Origin: Labrys monachus
Lineage (GTDB): Bacteria; Pseudomonadota; Alphaproteobacteria; Rhizobiales; Labraceae
Length of the DNA: 64,000 bases
Assembly: GCF_030814655.1 (NCBI RefSeq)
Contig: NZ_JAUSVK010000001.1
Location: forward strand, 4,905,001 to 4,969,000
Direction of reading: 5' to 3'
In this document: in pieces, positions 23,503 to 33,962 of the stretch
Layout of the letters: the number at the start of each line of letters is the position of its first letter
Position numbering within the stretch: the stretch's first letter is position 1
The notes under the pieces: generated by a model
What the model was told of the DNA's origin: nothing
Databases searched by the model: none
The model's input: only the letters and a program-made list of their open reading frames with translations
Made by a program: the position numbers and the translations under genes

Positions 23503-25113
23503 TCAGGGCGCGAGATTGACGGCGGCGAGCGGTGGCTTGCCGGCGATCAGGTCGGCCCCCTTTTCGCCGATCATGATGGTCGGCGCATTGGTATTCGATG
23601 AATTGACGACCGGCATGATCGAGGAATCGCAGACCCTGAGGCCTTCGAGGCCCCTGACCTTGAGGTCGGGCGTCACCACGGCCCTGTCGTCGACGCCCAT
23701 CCGGCAGGTGCCGGCCGGATGGTGATCCGTCTTGCAGGTGCGGAAGATGTAGGCCTCGAGCTCGGCGTCGCTCATCTTGTCCGGCCCCGGCATGCGCTCG
23801 GCCATGATGAAGGGCTGGAGCGCCTTCTGGCGGAAGATCTCGCGGGCCATGCGCAGGCCCTGCAGGGACATGGCGCGGTCGTAGGGATCGGCCCAGTAAT
23901 TGGGGTCGATCAGCGGATGGTCGGCGGGATCGGCCGATTTCAGCCTGACCGTTCCGCGCGAGCGCGGCTGGAGAAAGGCCGAATTCAGCGTCACGCCGGG
24001 ATTCCTCAGCTTGTCGACGCCGGCCTCGATCCCCGAGCCCAGGCCGAGATGGAACTGGATGTCGGGCGAGCGGGCCGCCTTGTCGGCATAGGCGAAGCCG
24101 CCGGTCTCGAACAGGGTCGAGGCCACCGGTCCCTTGCGGAACAGCAGATATTGCAGCCCGGCCCAGACGGTGCGGTGCGGCTTGGCATAATTGTCATAGG
24201 TGTGGTCGCCGGTGCATTCGGCGATGACATAGGCGTCGAGATGGTCCTGCAGGTTCTCGCCGACGCCCGGCAGGTCGTGCACAACGCCGACGCCGACCTC
24301 GCGCAGATGCGCGGCCGGGCCGATGCCGGAGAGCATGAGCAGCCGCGGCGAGCCGATGGCGCCGGAGGAGACGATGACCTCCCGTTCGCAGCGGATCGTC
24401 TCCGCCCGGCCGTCCTGCGCCAGTTCGACGCCCACGGCCCTGCCCTGCTCGACGACGATGCGCGTGACCATCGCGCCCGTGCGGACGGTGAGGTTCGGGC
24501 GGCCGAGGACCGGCTTCAGATAGGCCGTCGCCGCCGAGCAGCGGCGGGCGTCGCGGACGGTGACCTGGTAATGCCCGACGCCCTCCTGTCGGGCGCCGTT
24601 GAAGTCGGGATTGTAGGGCAGGCCATATTCCTGGCCGGCGCGGATGAAGGCCTCGTTGATCGGCAGCGGGTTGATCGGGATCGACACGCCGAGCGGCCCG
24701 CCGGCCGCATGATAGCTGTCGATGAAGCGCTGATTGTCCTCCGCCCGCTTGAAATAGGGCAGCACCTGCGCGTAGCTCCAGCCCGCGCAGCGATGCTCAT
24801 AGGCCCACAGGTCGTAATCCGACGCATTGCCGCGCGTGTAGATCTGCGCGTTGATGGAGGAGCCGCCGCCGAGGACCTTGGCCTGGGTGTACCAGAGCAC
24901 GCGGCCGCCGAGATGCTTCTGGGGCACGGTGGACCAGCCCCAGCTGGCAATGCCCTTGGTCATCTTGGCGAAGCCCGCCGGCATATGGAAGAAGGGATGC
25001 CGGTCGCGGCCGCCGGCCTCAAGCAGCAGGACCTTGACGGCCGGATCCTCGCTGAGGCGGGCCGCCAGGGCACAGCCGGCGGGGCCGGCGCCCGTGATGA
25101 TGTAGTCGGTCAT
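23503..25113 (-). CDS. GMC family FAD-dependent oxidoreductase (choline-dehydrogenase-like)
   Basis: A 536-residue flavoprotein. FAD-binding GAGPAGCALAARLSED (~7-22), GMC signature 1 (VLGGGSSINAQIYTRGN, ~80-96), signature 2 (SSGAIGSPRLLMLSGIGP, ~255-272) and the active-site region CKTDHHPAGTCRMG (~468, His) with the final Asn in NSSNTNAPTIMIGEKGA are present. Members oxidise primary or secondary alcohols and sugars. The start ATG 25113 (MTDYIITG) follows a repeat-filled gap; the upstream part of the longer frame is repeat sequence. It lies between an SDR gene and the Dabb gene on the same strand. Substrate unknown. Confidence 0.88.
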   Translation of the reverse strand: MTDYIITGAGPAGCALAARLSEDPAVKVLLLEAGGRDRHPFFHMPAGFAKMTKGIASWGWSTVPQKHLGGRVLWYTQAKVLGGGSSINAQIYTRGNASDYDLWAYEHRCAGWSYAQVLPYFKRAEDNQRFIDSYHAAGGPLGVSIPINPLPINEAFIRAGQEYGLPYNPDFNGARQEGVGHYQVTVRDARRCSAATAYLKPVLGRPNLTVRTGAMVTRIVVEQGRAVGVELAQDGRAETIRCEREVIVSSGAIGSPRLLMLSGIGPAAHLREVGVGVVHDLPGVGENLQDHLDAYVIAECTGDHTYDNYAKPHRTVWAGLQYLLFRKGPVASTLFETGGFAYADKAARSPDIQFHLGLGSGIEAGVDKLRNPGVTLNSAFLQPRSRGTVRLKSADPADHPLIDPNYWADPYDRAMSLQGLRMAREIFRQKALQPFIMAERMPGPDKMSDAELEAYIFRTCKTDHHPAGTCRMGVDDRAVVTPDLKVRGLEGLRVCDSSIMPVVNSSNTNAPTIMIGEKGADLIAGKPPLAAVNLAP

Positions 25114-25140
25114 GGTCTCATCCTGAAGGATGGAGAAATT

Positions 25141-25365
25141 CCGGGTGCGCGGACGTCCCGTCCGCCCTTGCAACGGAAGCGACGGCGGAAAGGAAGGGCG
25201 GACGGGACGTCCGCGGTCCCGGGAGGAAGATGCGTCCTGGGACCGCAGGCTTCCAGCCTGCATCTTGAAACACGACCTCGGCAGAGAGCAGCGCCCCTCT
25301 CGACGTTTTCGGGGCAGCCGGGCACAAGAGCGGACGGGACGTCCACGCACCCGGGAGGATTACCC
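25141..25365. repeat. Intergenic repeat cluster, GCGGACGGGACGTCCGC family
   Basis: Copies of a GC-rich inverted motif fill the gap between GMC and SDR genes: GCGGACGTCCCGTCCGCCC near 25148 is mirrored by GGGCGGACGGGACGTCCGC at 25196-25214. A further copy, GCGGACGGGACGTCCACGC, starts near 25330. The same motif, with GGTCCCAGG next to it, recurs at 34751-34890 and 35107-35213. No coding potential was seen. Confidence 0.7.
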
Positions 25366-25372
25366 CAACTCA

Positions 25373-26134
25373 TCACAGCCTCGGGATCGAAAGCGCGCCG
25401 TCGCAGGCGATGGCGCTGCCGGTGGCGAAATCGAAGGCGCCGCCGGCGAGCGCCAGCGCCATGCGAGCGACATCGGCGCCCTCGCCCCAGCGGCCGGCGG
25501 GGACCAGCCCGCCTTCGATGCGCGCCTGGTATTTTTCGGCCACCGCAGCGGTCATGTCGGTGCGGATCACCCCCGGCCGCAGCTCGAACACCGGGATCTT
25601 CTCCGGCGCGAGGCGAAGGGCGAGGTTCTTCACCCACATCGACAGGGCGGCCTTGGAGACGCAGTAATCGGCCCGCTCGGGCGAGGCCATCTCGGCGCTC
25701 ACCGAGGTCACGAACAGGATCGAGCGGCGCGATGCCGGCCGCTTCAGCATCAGGCGGGCGACGGCCTGGCTGAGGAACATCGCGCCGCGCAGGTTGATCG
25801 CCATCACCCGGTCGAAATGGGCGGGATCGAGATCGAGGAGGTCGCCCCGGGCGGGCGAAGCGATGCCGGCGTTGGAGACGAAGCAATCGATCTTGCCGTA
25901 GCTCTCCAGCACGCTCCCGATCAAGCCTTCATGGCTGGCGAGATCGGCCACGTCGTGCTGGACGAAGAAGGCCGCGCCGCCGGCCTCGCCGATGGCGAGT
26001 TCGGCGTCCTCGACCGCCTCGTCGTCGACGATGTCGGTGAAGGCGATGTCATAGCCGCCTTCGGCGAAGGCGACGGCGATCGCAAGGCCGATGCCACGCC
26101 TGGCACCGGTGACGAGGGCGACGGGACGGCTCAT
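25373..26134 (-). CDS. SDR family oxidoreductase (3-ketoacyl-ACP-reductase-like)
   Basis: A 253-residue short-chain dehydrogenase with TGARRGIG (residues 9-16), NAG (88-90), catalytic serines in FVTSVS (~143-146) and the catalytic pair Tyr157/Lys161 in YCVSK. It ends with the usual ..IACDGALSIPRL. It would use NAD(P)H to interconvert a ketone and an alcohol. It overlaps the end of the upstream GMC gene by ATGA (26131-26134), so both are co-translated, suggesting successive oxidations of one substrate. Substrate not known. Confidence 0.88.
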   Translation of the reverse strand: MSRPVALVTGARRGIGLAIAVAFAEGGYDIAFTDIVDDEAVEDAELAIGEAGGAAFFVQHDVADLASHEGLIGSVLESYGKIDCFVSNAGIASPARGDLLDLDPAHFDRVMAINLRGAMFLSQAVARLMLKRPASRRSILFVTSVSAEMASPERADYCVSKAALSMWVKNLALRLAPEKIPVFELRPGVIRTDMTAAVAEKYQARIEGGLVPAGRWGEGADVARMALALAGGAFDFATGSAIACDGALSIPRL

Positions 26135-27618
26135 GCGCGCAGCTCCGTTTCACGGATGTGGCCGGCGGCCCGCAGCGCGAGCGCGGCGACGGTCAGCGAA
26201 GGATTGACGGCGGCGGAGGTCACCAGCGTCGAGGCGTCCGCCACGAACAGATTGGGATGATCGAAGGCCCGGCCGAACGGATCGAGCGGCGCCGCAGCCG
26301 GATCGCTGCCGATGCGGATGGTGCCGCATTGATGGGAGGGCGTGCGCCGGTCGAACAGATGGGTCAGCACCAGGGGAAAGCCCGCCTGCCTCAGGGCGGC
26401 GCGCATCACCCGCTTCAGGCCCTCATGCGCCGTCATGTTCGAGCGCCGCCATTCGAGCACGATGCGCTCGCCGTCGAGGCGGACCCGGCTGGCGGGATCG
26501 GGCAGGTCCTCGCTCATGATCAGGAAATCGATTGCCTTGCGGCTCATCGCCTCGAGCAGGAATTCCGGCACCCGCCTGAGATCCGATTTCAGGATCGCCC
26601 CGGAGACGCGGCCGAGCAGCTGCACATTGCCGAGCGGCGGGCCGCCCTTGCCGTCGCCGAGATAGAAATCGTTGAGCCCGAAGGTCTTCTGGTAGATCGA
26701 ATCATTGTGGAAGCGCGGATCGATGCCGATCATCGCCGACAGGTTGTGGTTCATGAAATGGCGGCCGACCATGTCCGAGCGGTTGGCGACGCCGCCGGAG
26801 GCGAGCAGGATCGCGGCCGAGCGCACGGCGCCGGCCGCGAGCACCACGAGCTTCGGCGCGACGCGCCTGGTTTCGCCGCCTTCGACATATTCCACCGCCT
26901 CGATCCGGCCGCCGCCCGGCTCGGCGATCAGCCGCCGGACCTCGACGCCGTTCCTCAGATGCACATTGGCATGCGTGAGCGCCGGCAGCAGCGCGCAGGT
27001 CTCGGCATCCATCTTGCCGGTGCGGGCATCGGGAAAGGCATCCCACGGCGTCCTGCCATGGGAGAGCCAGCGCTCGATATCGACGCCGAGCGGCAGCGGG
27101 AACGGCTTGAGGCCGATCCGGCGCAGGCGTTCGCGCACCTCCGCGATCGGCCGTTCGTCGGGGACGGGCGCGAAGGGGTAGTCGCCGCCATGGGCCGGCT
27201 CTGTCGGATCGGTGCCCGTCTCGCCCCGCACCTGGTAGAGCGCCTCGGCGCGATCGTACCACGGCGCCAGCTCGCCATAGCGGAAGGGCCAGCGCGGCGT
27301 ATCGCCGTCGGCATGGGCGAGGCCGTCGAAGTCCTCGGCCCGATAGCGCATCAGGACGGCGCCGTAGAACTTCGAATTGCCGCCATTATAATAGTAATTG
27401 CCCGGATTGAACGGCTTGCCGGCGGAATCGTACCAGGATTCCTGCGGCCGGAAGAAGCCGCGCTGGAAGATGGCGCGCGCGTCGCGGTTTTCCGGCCGGT
27501 CCGGAAGCTGGTGGCCCTTGTCGAGGATGAGGATCTCCGCCCCCGATGGCGCCAGCGCATGGGCGATCGTCGCGCCGCCCATGCCGGCGCCGATGACGAC
27601 GATGTCGGGAGAGGACAT
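26131..27618 (-). CDS. GMC family oxidoreductase, sugar-oxidase-like branch
   Basis: A 495-residue FAD protein distinct from the one at 23503. It begins MSSPDIVVIGAGMGGATIAH (FAD site) and has a NSKFYGAVLMRYRAEDF segment (~85) in the place of GMC signature 1. The VVLAAGAVRSAAILLASG segment (~225-242), the SHQCGTIRIGSDP histidine region (~435) and a C-terminal ADASTLVTSAAVNPSLTVAALALRA complete the fold. It resembles gluconate-dehydrogenase/pyranose-oxidase-like GMC proteins. ATG 27618 has a good ribosome-binding site (CAGGAG about six bases upstream). The overlap with the SDR gene indicates one operon. Confidence 0.85.
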   Translation of the reverse strand: MSSPDIVVIGAGMGGATIAHALAPSGAEILILDKGHQLPDRPENRDARAIFQRGFFRPQESWYDSAGKPFNPGNYYYNGGNSKFYGAVLMRYRAEDFDGLAHADGDTPRWPFRYGELAPWYDRAEALYQVRGETGTDPTEPAHGGDYPFAPVPDERPIAEVRERLRRIGLKPFPLPLGVDIERWLSHGRTPWDAFPDARTGKMDAETCALLPALTHANVHLRNGVEVRRLIAEPGGGRIEAVEYVEGGETRRVAPKLVVLAAGAVRSAAILLASGGVANRSDMVGRHFMNHNLSAMIGIDPRFHNDSIYQKTFGLNDFYLGDGKGGPPLGNVQLLGRVSGAILKSDLRRVPEFLLEAMSRKAIDFLIMSEDLPDPASRVRLDGERIVLEWRRSNMTAHEGLKRVMRAALRQAGFPLVLTHLFDRRTPSHQCGTIRIGSDPAAAPLDPFGRAFDHPNLFVADASTLVTSAAVNPSLTVAALALRAAGHIRETELRA

Positions 27619-27706
27619 GGAGGCTCCTGGGAGGAAAAAACAACAAACGATCGGGAGGGGCGGAACCGCGGCTCGAACCCTACGCAGCAGTCCGCGGGCA
27701 TGGCAC

Positions 27707-27870
27707 GGCCCCTCACCTCTGTCCTCTCCCCGCAAGGCGGGGCGAGGGGACTTCGGCGTCGAGACGGGCCTTTTGCGCCGCCGTCTCGCCCGACCCGGTT
27801 GCAACGCGGTGCCGCTTCCCCTTCTCCCCGCCTGCGGGGAGAAGGCCGGGATGAGGGGCAGAGCCACGCT
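27707..27870. repeat. Intergenic repeat region (CTCCCCGC..GCGGGGAG type)
   Basis: Between the GMC gene and the ABC ATPase gene lie hairpin-rich segments: CTCTCCCCGC with GGCGGGGCGAGGGG near 27722-27750, and TTCTCCCCGC-CTG-GCGGGGAGAA near 27821-27845, bracketed by CCCCTCA and ATGAGGGGC. This is the widespread alphaproteobacterial genome-repeat style. No gene was seen in the 273-base gap. Confidence 0.6.
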
Positions 27871-27891
27871 TCGAAGGGAGGGCCCCTTCCC

Positions 27892-29004
<1,113 letters not shown>

Positions 29005-29010
29005 GGAGCA

Positions 29011-29949
29011 TCATCCCTTGACTGCGCCCGCCATCAGGCCACGCACGAAGTAGCGGCCGGCGACGATGTAAACGAACAGGGTCGGCAGCGCCGCGATGAT
29101 CGCCGCCGCCATGTTGACATTGTACTCGACCACGCCGGTCGAGGTGTTGACGGTGTTGTTGAGGGCCACGGTGATCGGGCTCTCGTCCCCTGCAGCATAG
29201 GAGGAGGCGAACAGGAAGTCGTTCCAGATGTTGGTGAACTGGAAGATCACCGTCACCACGAAGATCGGCAGCGAGCTCGGCAGGAGGATGCGCCGGAAGA
29301 TCTGGAAGAAGCCGGCCCCGTCCACCATCGCCGCCCGCACGAGTTCGTCGGGGAACGCCTCGTAATAGTTGCGGAAGAACAGCGTGGTGAAGCCGAGGCC
29401 GTAGACGACGTGCACGAAGACGAGGTTGGCCGTCGACGAGCCGAAGCCGAGCGAGGTGCCGATCAGGCTCTGCAGATAATGGCCGAACATGCCGAACTTG
29501 CCGAGGAGCGTCGCCATCGGCAGCAGCACGGACTGGAACGGGATGAAGCAGGCGAACAGCATCATGCCGAAGACCAGCTTGTGGCCGGGAAAGCGCCATT
29601 TGGTCAGCACATAGCCGTTGAGCGCACCGAGCAGCGTCGAGATCGCCACCGCCGGGATGACCATCTTGATCGAGGCCCAGAAATGGCCGGCGATGCCGGC
29701 GATGCAATTGCCGTTGGCATCGCACCCCCCGCCCCAGGCCCGCATCCAGGGCGCGAAGGTGGGCGACTGCGGCAGCGCCAGCATATTGCCGTCCTGGATC
29801 TCGCTCATGGTCTTGAACGAGGTCACCAGCATGACGAAGAGCGGCACGAGATAGACGACGGCGAAGATCAGCAGCAGGGCGTAGATGATGATGCGGTTGA
29901 CGAGATTGTAGCCGACCGGCCCTGAGGCGTCCCTGGTGGCGGCGCTCAT
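29011..29949 (-). CDS. Carbohydrate ABC transporter permease (MalG type)
   Basis: A 312-residue inner-membrane permease with about six helices. The first is LVNRIIIYALLLIFAVVYLV (~15-35). The EAA loop that docks the ATPase reads RAAMVDGAGFFQIFRRILLP (~205-225). A periplasmic insertion containing CDANGNC (~75) distinguishes this glucose-type MalG branch. The start overlaps the preceding permease stop by four bases (29946-29949), indicating coupled synthesis of the two membrane subunits. Confidence 0.92.
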   Translation of the reverse strand: MSAATRDASGPVGYNLVNRIIIYALLLIFAVVYLVPLFVMLVTSFKTMSEIQDGNMLALPQSPTFAPWMRAWGGGCDANGNCIAGIAGHFWASIKMVIPAVAISTLLGALNGYVLTKWRFPGHKLVFGMMLFACFIPFQSVLLPMATLLGKFGMFGHYLQSLIGTSLGFGSSTANLVFVHVVYGLGFTTLFFRNYYEAFPDELVRAAMVDGAGFFQIFRRILLPSSLPIFVVTVIFQFTNIWNDFLFASSYAAGDESPITVALNNTVNTSTGVVEYNVNMAAAIIAALPTLFVYIVAGRYFVRGLMAGAVKG

Positions 29950-30899
29950 TGGGGCTTCTCCCGCAGCTCGGAATAGAGGTAGGGCACGATGATGGCGGTG
30001 ATGGCCATCAGCATGATCACCGCGCTGGCCGAACCGATGGCCATCTGGCTTCGCTTGAAGGTGTATTCATACATGAAGTTCGAGGGCAGCCAGGCCGAGC
30101 CGCCCGGGCCGCCGGACGTCAGGGCGACGACGAGATCATAGGACTTGATCGCCATATGGGCGAGCACGATGAAGGCCGACAGGAAGACCGGGCGCAGGAT
30201 GGGAATGACGATGCGCCAATAGACCTGGAAGGTCGAGGCGCCGTCGATCTGTGCCGCCTTCAGCATCTCGCCGTCGACGCCGCGCAGCCCCGCGAGGAAC
30301 ATCGCCATGACGAAGCCCGAGGCCTGCCAGACCCCGGCGATCACCACGGTGTAGATCACCCGGTTGGCATTCTTGATCCAGTCGAAATGAAAGCTGGTCC
30401 AGCCGAGGTGATGCAGCGTCTGCTCGAGGCCGAGGCCGGGATCGAGGAACCATTTCCAGGCGACGCCGGTGACGATGAAGGACAGCGCCATCGGATAGAG
30501 GTAGATCGTGCGCAGGAAGCCCTCGGCGCGGATCTTCTGGTCGAGCAGGATGGCGAGGAACAGCCCGAGCAGGATGCAGAAGCCGATATAGAGCACGCCG
30601 AAGATCGCCATGTTGGTGATCGAGGTATACCAGCTCGACGGCGGATCGCTCTCGAAGGTCCAGTTCCACAGCCGCTGATAGGCGAGCGGCCCGGTCAGTT
30701 CGTTGCTGGGGAAGGCCTTCGAATTGGTGAACGACAGGTAGATCGTCCACAGGATGAAACCATAGACGAAGACCAGGATGATCGAGAAGCTGGGCGCCAG
30801 CACGATCTTGGGCAGGGCATCCTGGAGCCGTGCGCGCAAGGTCGGCGTCGATGAAGCCCTCCTCGCCGGCAGGTCCGCATTGGTCGTCGCAAAAGCCAT
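29946..30899 (-). CDS. Carbohydrate ABC transporter permease (MalF type)
   Basis: A 317-residue permease with about six membrane helices and the EAA motif LKAAQIDGASTFQVYWRIVI (~215-234). ATG 30899 (MAFATTNADL) has GGGGAAGG just upstream; the longer frame (to 30977) adds 26 charged residues without resemblance. It pairs with the MalG-type protein and the binding protein at 31104-32384 in a CUT1 importer. The 204-base space from the binding-protein gene holds a stable hairpin that probably sets unequal expression. Confidence 0.92.
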   Translation of the reverse strand: MAFATTNADLPARRASSTPTLRARLQDALPKIVLAPSFSIILVFVYGFILWTIYLSFTNSKAFPSNELTGPLAYQRLWNWTFESDPPSSWYTSITNMAIFGVLYIGFCILLGLFLAILLDQKIRAEGFLRTIYLYPMALSFIVTGVAWKWFLDPGLGLEQTLHHLGWTSFHFDWIKNANRVIYTVVIAGVWQASGFVMAMFLAGLRGVDGEMLKAAQIDGASTFQVYWRIVIPILRPVFLSAFIVLAHMAIKSYDLVVALTSGGPGGSAWLPSNFMYEYTFKRSQMAIGSASAVIMLMAITAIIVPYLYSELREKPQ

Positions 30900-31055
30900 G
30901 GCCTTCCCCGTCCTTCTGCTGTTCCGAATGCGCCTGAGGCGATCGGGCACCGGTCCGCCTGAAGAATATTCTATCACGATGGATGAAGCATCCGCGGCGG
31001 CGCCCCGCCGAAGACCCTTCCGTCACCCGCGCCGGGCCGTCCGGCATGGGATGGA

Positions 31056-31079
31056 CCGGGCGCGGCTGGCCGCGCCCGG
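31056..31079 (-). promoter_or_regulatory. Intercistronic hairpin after the ABC binding-protein gene
   Basis: CCGGGCGCGG (31056-31065), loop CTGG, CCGCGCCCGG (31070-31079) forms a perfect 10-base stem 24 bases past the binding-protein stop and well before the permease start. Such hairpins commonly protect the abundant binding-protein mRNA from 3' decay. No T run follows. Confidence 0.55.
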
Positions 31080-31103
31080 CGGTTGTCGTATCCGTCTTGC
31101 TTC

Positions 31104-32384
31104 TTACTTCGCGTCGTCGATGGCCCGGGCGAGCTGGGTCACGGCTTCGTCGGAGGTCTTGATCTGGCCGTTGAAGAACTTGTCGACGACGTCGAGATAG
31201 GCGTTGGTCACGGCCGGCGGCGCACCGTAGCCCTGCGCCAGCGAACCGAAGAAGTTGCCGTCGGCGCTCGCCTTCTTCAGGTCGGCGATGCCCTTCTTGC
31301 CGCAGGCGTCGAAGCCCTCATCGGAGACGTCGGTGCGCGCCGGCACCGAGCCCTTGATGATGTTGAAGCCGGCCTGGACGTCCTTGGATTCGGTGGTCTT
31401 GGCGAGGGCGGTCTGGGCGTCCTTGCGGTCCGCCCCGACGTCGAACATGGCGAACATGTCCGAATTATAGGCCACGCTGCCGTCGGTGCCCGGGAAGCGG
31501 TAGCAGAGGAAGTCGGTGCCCGGCGCCTTGTTGGCGTTGTGGAACTCGCCCTTCGCCCAGTCGCCCATCACCTGCACGAGCGCATCGCCCTTGATCACCA
31601 TGGCGGTGGCGAGGTTCCAGTCGCGGCCGGAGAAGTTCGGATCGACATAGGCCTTGAGCTTGGCCAGGTTGTCGAAGGACTTCTTCATGGTGTCGGACTT
31701 CAGCGACGCCTCGTCGAGGTCGTTGAAGGCCTTCTTGTAGAACTCGGGTCCGCCGGTCGACAGCACGACGTCGTCGAACAGGATGGCTTCCTGCCAGTCC
31801 TGGCCGCCGAGGGCGAGCGGGGTGACGCCGGCCTTCTTGGCCTTGTCGAGCAAAGCAAGGAAGTCGTCGAAGGTCTTCGGCTCGGTGCCGCCGATCTTGT
31901 CCATCACCGCCTTGTTGAGCCAGACCCAGTTGACGGAATGCACGTTGACGGGAACGGCGACCCACTTGCCGTCATAGACCGAGAACTTCTGCAGCGGGGC
32001 GGGAATGGCCTTGTCCCAGCCTTCCGACTTGGCGAGCTCGGTGAGATCGGCGAGCTTGCCGGCCTGGGCATAGTCCAGCACGTTGTAGCCGAGCATCTGC
32101 GACGCCGTCGGGTAGTTGCCGGCGGCAACCATGGCCTTCAGCGCGGTCATGGCGGCATTGCCGCCGCCGCCGGCGACCGGGACGTCCTTCCAGCCATAGC
32201 CCTGCTTGGCGAGGGCGTCCTTGATGACCTTGAGGGCCGCCGCCTCGCCGCCCGACGTCCACCAATGCAGCATCTGCACTTCCTTGGTCTGCGCCTGGGC
32301 GGCGCCGACCGTGCCGAAACCTGCCAGGCCGACGCTGGCGGCGGCGAGCGCAACGCCCGCGATCAGTTTCATATGAAGGGTCAT
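31104..32384 (-). CDS. ABC transporter substrate-binding protein, glucose/mannose type
   Basis: A 426-residue exported solute-binding protein. The signal peptide is MTLHMKLIAGVALAAASVG..AAQA with cleavage near residue 31. The mature start (EVQMLHWWTSGGEAAALKVI) and VAGGGGNAAMTALKAMVAAGN are characteristic of the glucose-binding branch (GtsA-like) of family 1 binding proteins. A disulphide-like cysteine pair (FLCYRF and FDACGKK) is present. Together with the two permeases and the ATPase it forms a CUT1 importer, probably for glucose or a related monosaccharide or anhydro-sugar. Its gene follows the ALDH gene by 52 bases on the same strand. Confidence 0.9.
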   Translation of the reverse strand: MTLHMKLIAGVALAAASVGLAGFGTVGAAQAQTKEVQMLHWWTSGGEAAALKVIKDALAKQGYGWKDVPVAGGGGNAAMTALKAMVAAGNYPTASQMLGYNVLDYAQAGKLADLTELAKSEGWDKAIPAPLQKFSVYDGKWVAVPVNVHSVNWVWLNKAVMDKIGGTEPKTFDDFLALLDKAKKAGVTPLALGGQDWQEAILFDDVVLSTGGPEFYKKAFNDLDEASLKSDTMKKSFDNLAKLKAYVDPNFSGRDWNLATAMVIKGDALVQVMGDWAKGEFHNANKAPGTDFLCYRFPGTDGSVAYNSDMFAMFDVGADRKDAQTALAKTTESKDVQAGFNIIKGSVPARTDVSDEGFDACGKKGIADLKKASADGNFFGSLAQGYGAPPAVTNAYLDVVDKFFNGQIKTSDEAVTQLARAIDDAK

Positions 32385-32436
32385 CGTTTACTTCCTCCCG
32401 TGACCAGCCGGATACGTTCCGGCGACGTTTCAATGC

Positions 32437-33960
32437 CTAGCGCGGCAGCCACCAGGCCGTCCGCGGTCCGCAATGAAGGTGCAAAGTCTTTTCCTCGGTG
32501 TAGTCGGCAGCGGCGTGGCGCCCCAGTTCCCGCCCGACGCCCGATTGCCGGAACCCGCCGAACGGCAGTTCGGCGGCACCGTCCATGAAGGTGTTGGTCC
32601 ACACCGTGCCGGCGCGGATACGCTTCGCGGTGCCGACGGCGGTGTCGAAATCGCGGCTCCAGACGCTGGCGGAAAGACCGTAATCGACGCCGTTGGCGAT
32701 CGCCACCGCCTCGTCCGCCGACGAAAAGCGCATGATGGTGGCGACCGGGCCGAAGACCTCGTCGCGCGCGATCGCCATCGAGGGCAAGGCCCCGGCGACC
32801 ACCGTGGCCGCCATGAACTGGCCGGCTTCGCTGTCCAGACGGCTGCCGCCCAGCGCAATGTCGGCTCCGTCCGTCCTCGCATGGGCGACATGACCTTCGA
32901 CGAGGGCGAGATGCTGGGGCGAAATCAGCGCGCCGACAAGGGTCTGCGGATCGAGCGGATCGCCGATCACGACCTTTTTAGACCGTTCGACGAAGGCGGC
33001 CTCGAATTGCCCGGCGATATCGCGGTGCACCAGCAGCCGGCTGCCGGCGTTGCAGCACTCGCCCGCGTTGAAATAGGCGCCGAACACCGCCGCATCGAGC
33101 GCGGCGTCGAGATCGGCATCCGGGAACACGATCTGGGGATTCTTGCCGCCGAGCTCCATCGACATCTTCTTGAGGGTCGCTGCGGCGGCGGCCATCGCCG
33201 CCTTGCCGACGCGGGTCGAGCCGGTGAACGACACCATGTCGACACGGGGATCGGTGGTCATCGGCGCGCCCACCTCGGCCCCGTAGCCCGAGAGGATGTT
33301 GACGACGCCCTCGGGAAGCCCCGCTTCGGCGAGAACGGAGCCGAGCAGCAGCGTCGAGCCGGATGTCATCTCGCTCGGCTTCACCACCGCCGTGCAGCCG
33401 GCGGCGAGCGCGAAGGGCAGTTTCTGGCTGACGATCAGGAAGGGGAAGTTCCAGGGCGTGATGATCGAGACGACGCCGATCGGCTCGCGCACGACCAGGC
33501 CGAGCTTGCTGGCGCCGAGCGTCGAATAGCTCTCGCCATGGAGATCGCGGGCGAGCCCGGCGGCGTAGCGCCAGATGTCGACGGCGCCGGCCATCTCGCC
33601 GCGCGCCTGGCTGATCGGCTTGCCCGATTCCAGCGTGTCGAGTGTGGCGAAGACCTCGAGGCGCGCCTCGACGAGATCGGCGACCTTGTGCAGCAGGCGC
33701 GAGCGTTCGGCGCCGGTCATCGACGGCCACGGGCCGCGGTCGAAGGCGGCGCGGGCCGCCTCCAGCGCGGCATCGAGATCGGCGGCCCCGGCCTCGGCAT
33801 AGGTCGAGACCGTCACGCCATGGGCGGGGCTGGTCCGTTCGATGGTCCGGCCGCTCCCGGCGGGCACGAACCGGCCGCCGATGAAGAGTTCGTGGGCCTT
33901 CGGCACGCCGGCGAGCGTTTCGGCGAGGCGGGTCCTGTTCAGGCGAATGGCGATGGTCAC
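32437..33960 (-). CDS. Aldehyde dehydrogenase family protein
   Basis: A 507-residue ALDH. Motifs: SIITPWNFPFLIVSQKLPF (~160-178), FTGSTRVGKA (~240), LELGGKNP-type MELGGKNPQIVF (Glu ~265) and the nucleophile segment FNAGECCNAGSRL (Cys ~298). The sequence resembles the betaine/gamma-guanidinobutyraldehyde branch. The start appears to be GTG 33960 (VTIAIRLNRTRL), two bases after the stop of the enoyl-CoA hydratase gene, since no suitable ATG exists nearby and homology begins here. It would oxidise an aldehyde produced in this pathway; its substrate is unknown. Confidence 0.85.
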   Translation of the reverse strand: MTIAIRLNRTRLAETLAGVPKAHELFIGGRFVPAGSGRTIERTSPAHGVTVSTYAEAGAADLDAALEAARAAFDRGPWPSMTGAERSRLLHKVADLVEARLEVFATLDTLESGKPISQARGEMAGAVDIWRYAAGLARDLHGESYSTLGASKLGLVVREPIGVVSIITPWNFPFLIVSQKLPFALAAGCTAVVKPSEMTSGSTLLLGSVLAEAGLPEGVVNILSGYGAEVGAPMTTDPRVDMVSFTGSTRVGKAAMAAAAATLKKMSMELGGKNPQIVFPDADLDAALDAAVFGAYFNAGECCNAGSRLLVHRDIAGQFEAAFVERSKKVVIGDPLDPQTLVGALISPQHLALVEGHVAHARTDGADIALGGSRLDSEAGQFMAATVVAGALPSMAIARDEVFGPVATIMRFSSADEAVAIANGVDYGLSASVWSRDFDTAVGTAKRIRAGTVWTNTFMDGAAELPFGGFRQSGVGRELGRHAAADYTEEKTLHLHCGPRTAWWLPR

Positions 33961-33962
33961 GC

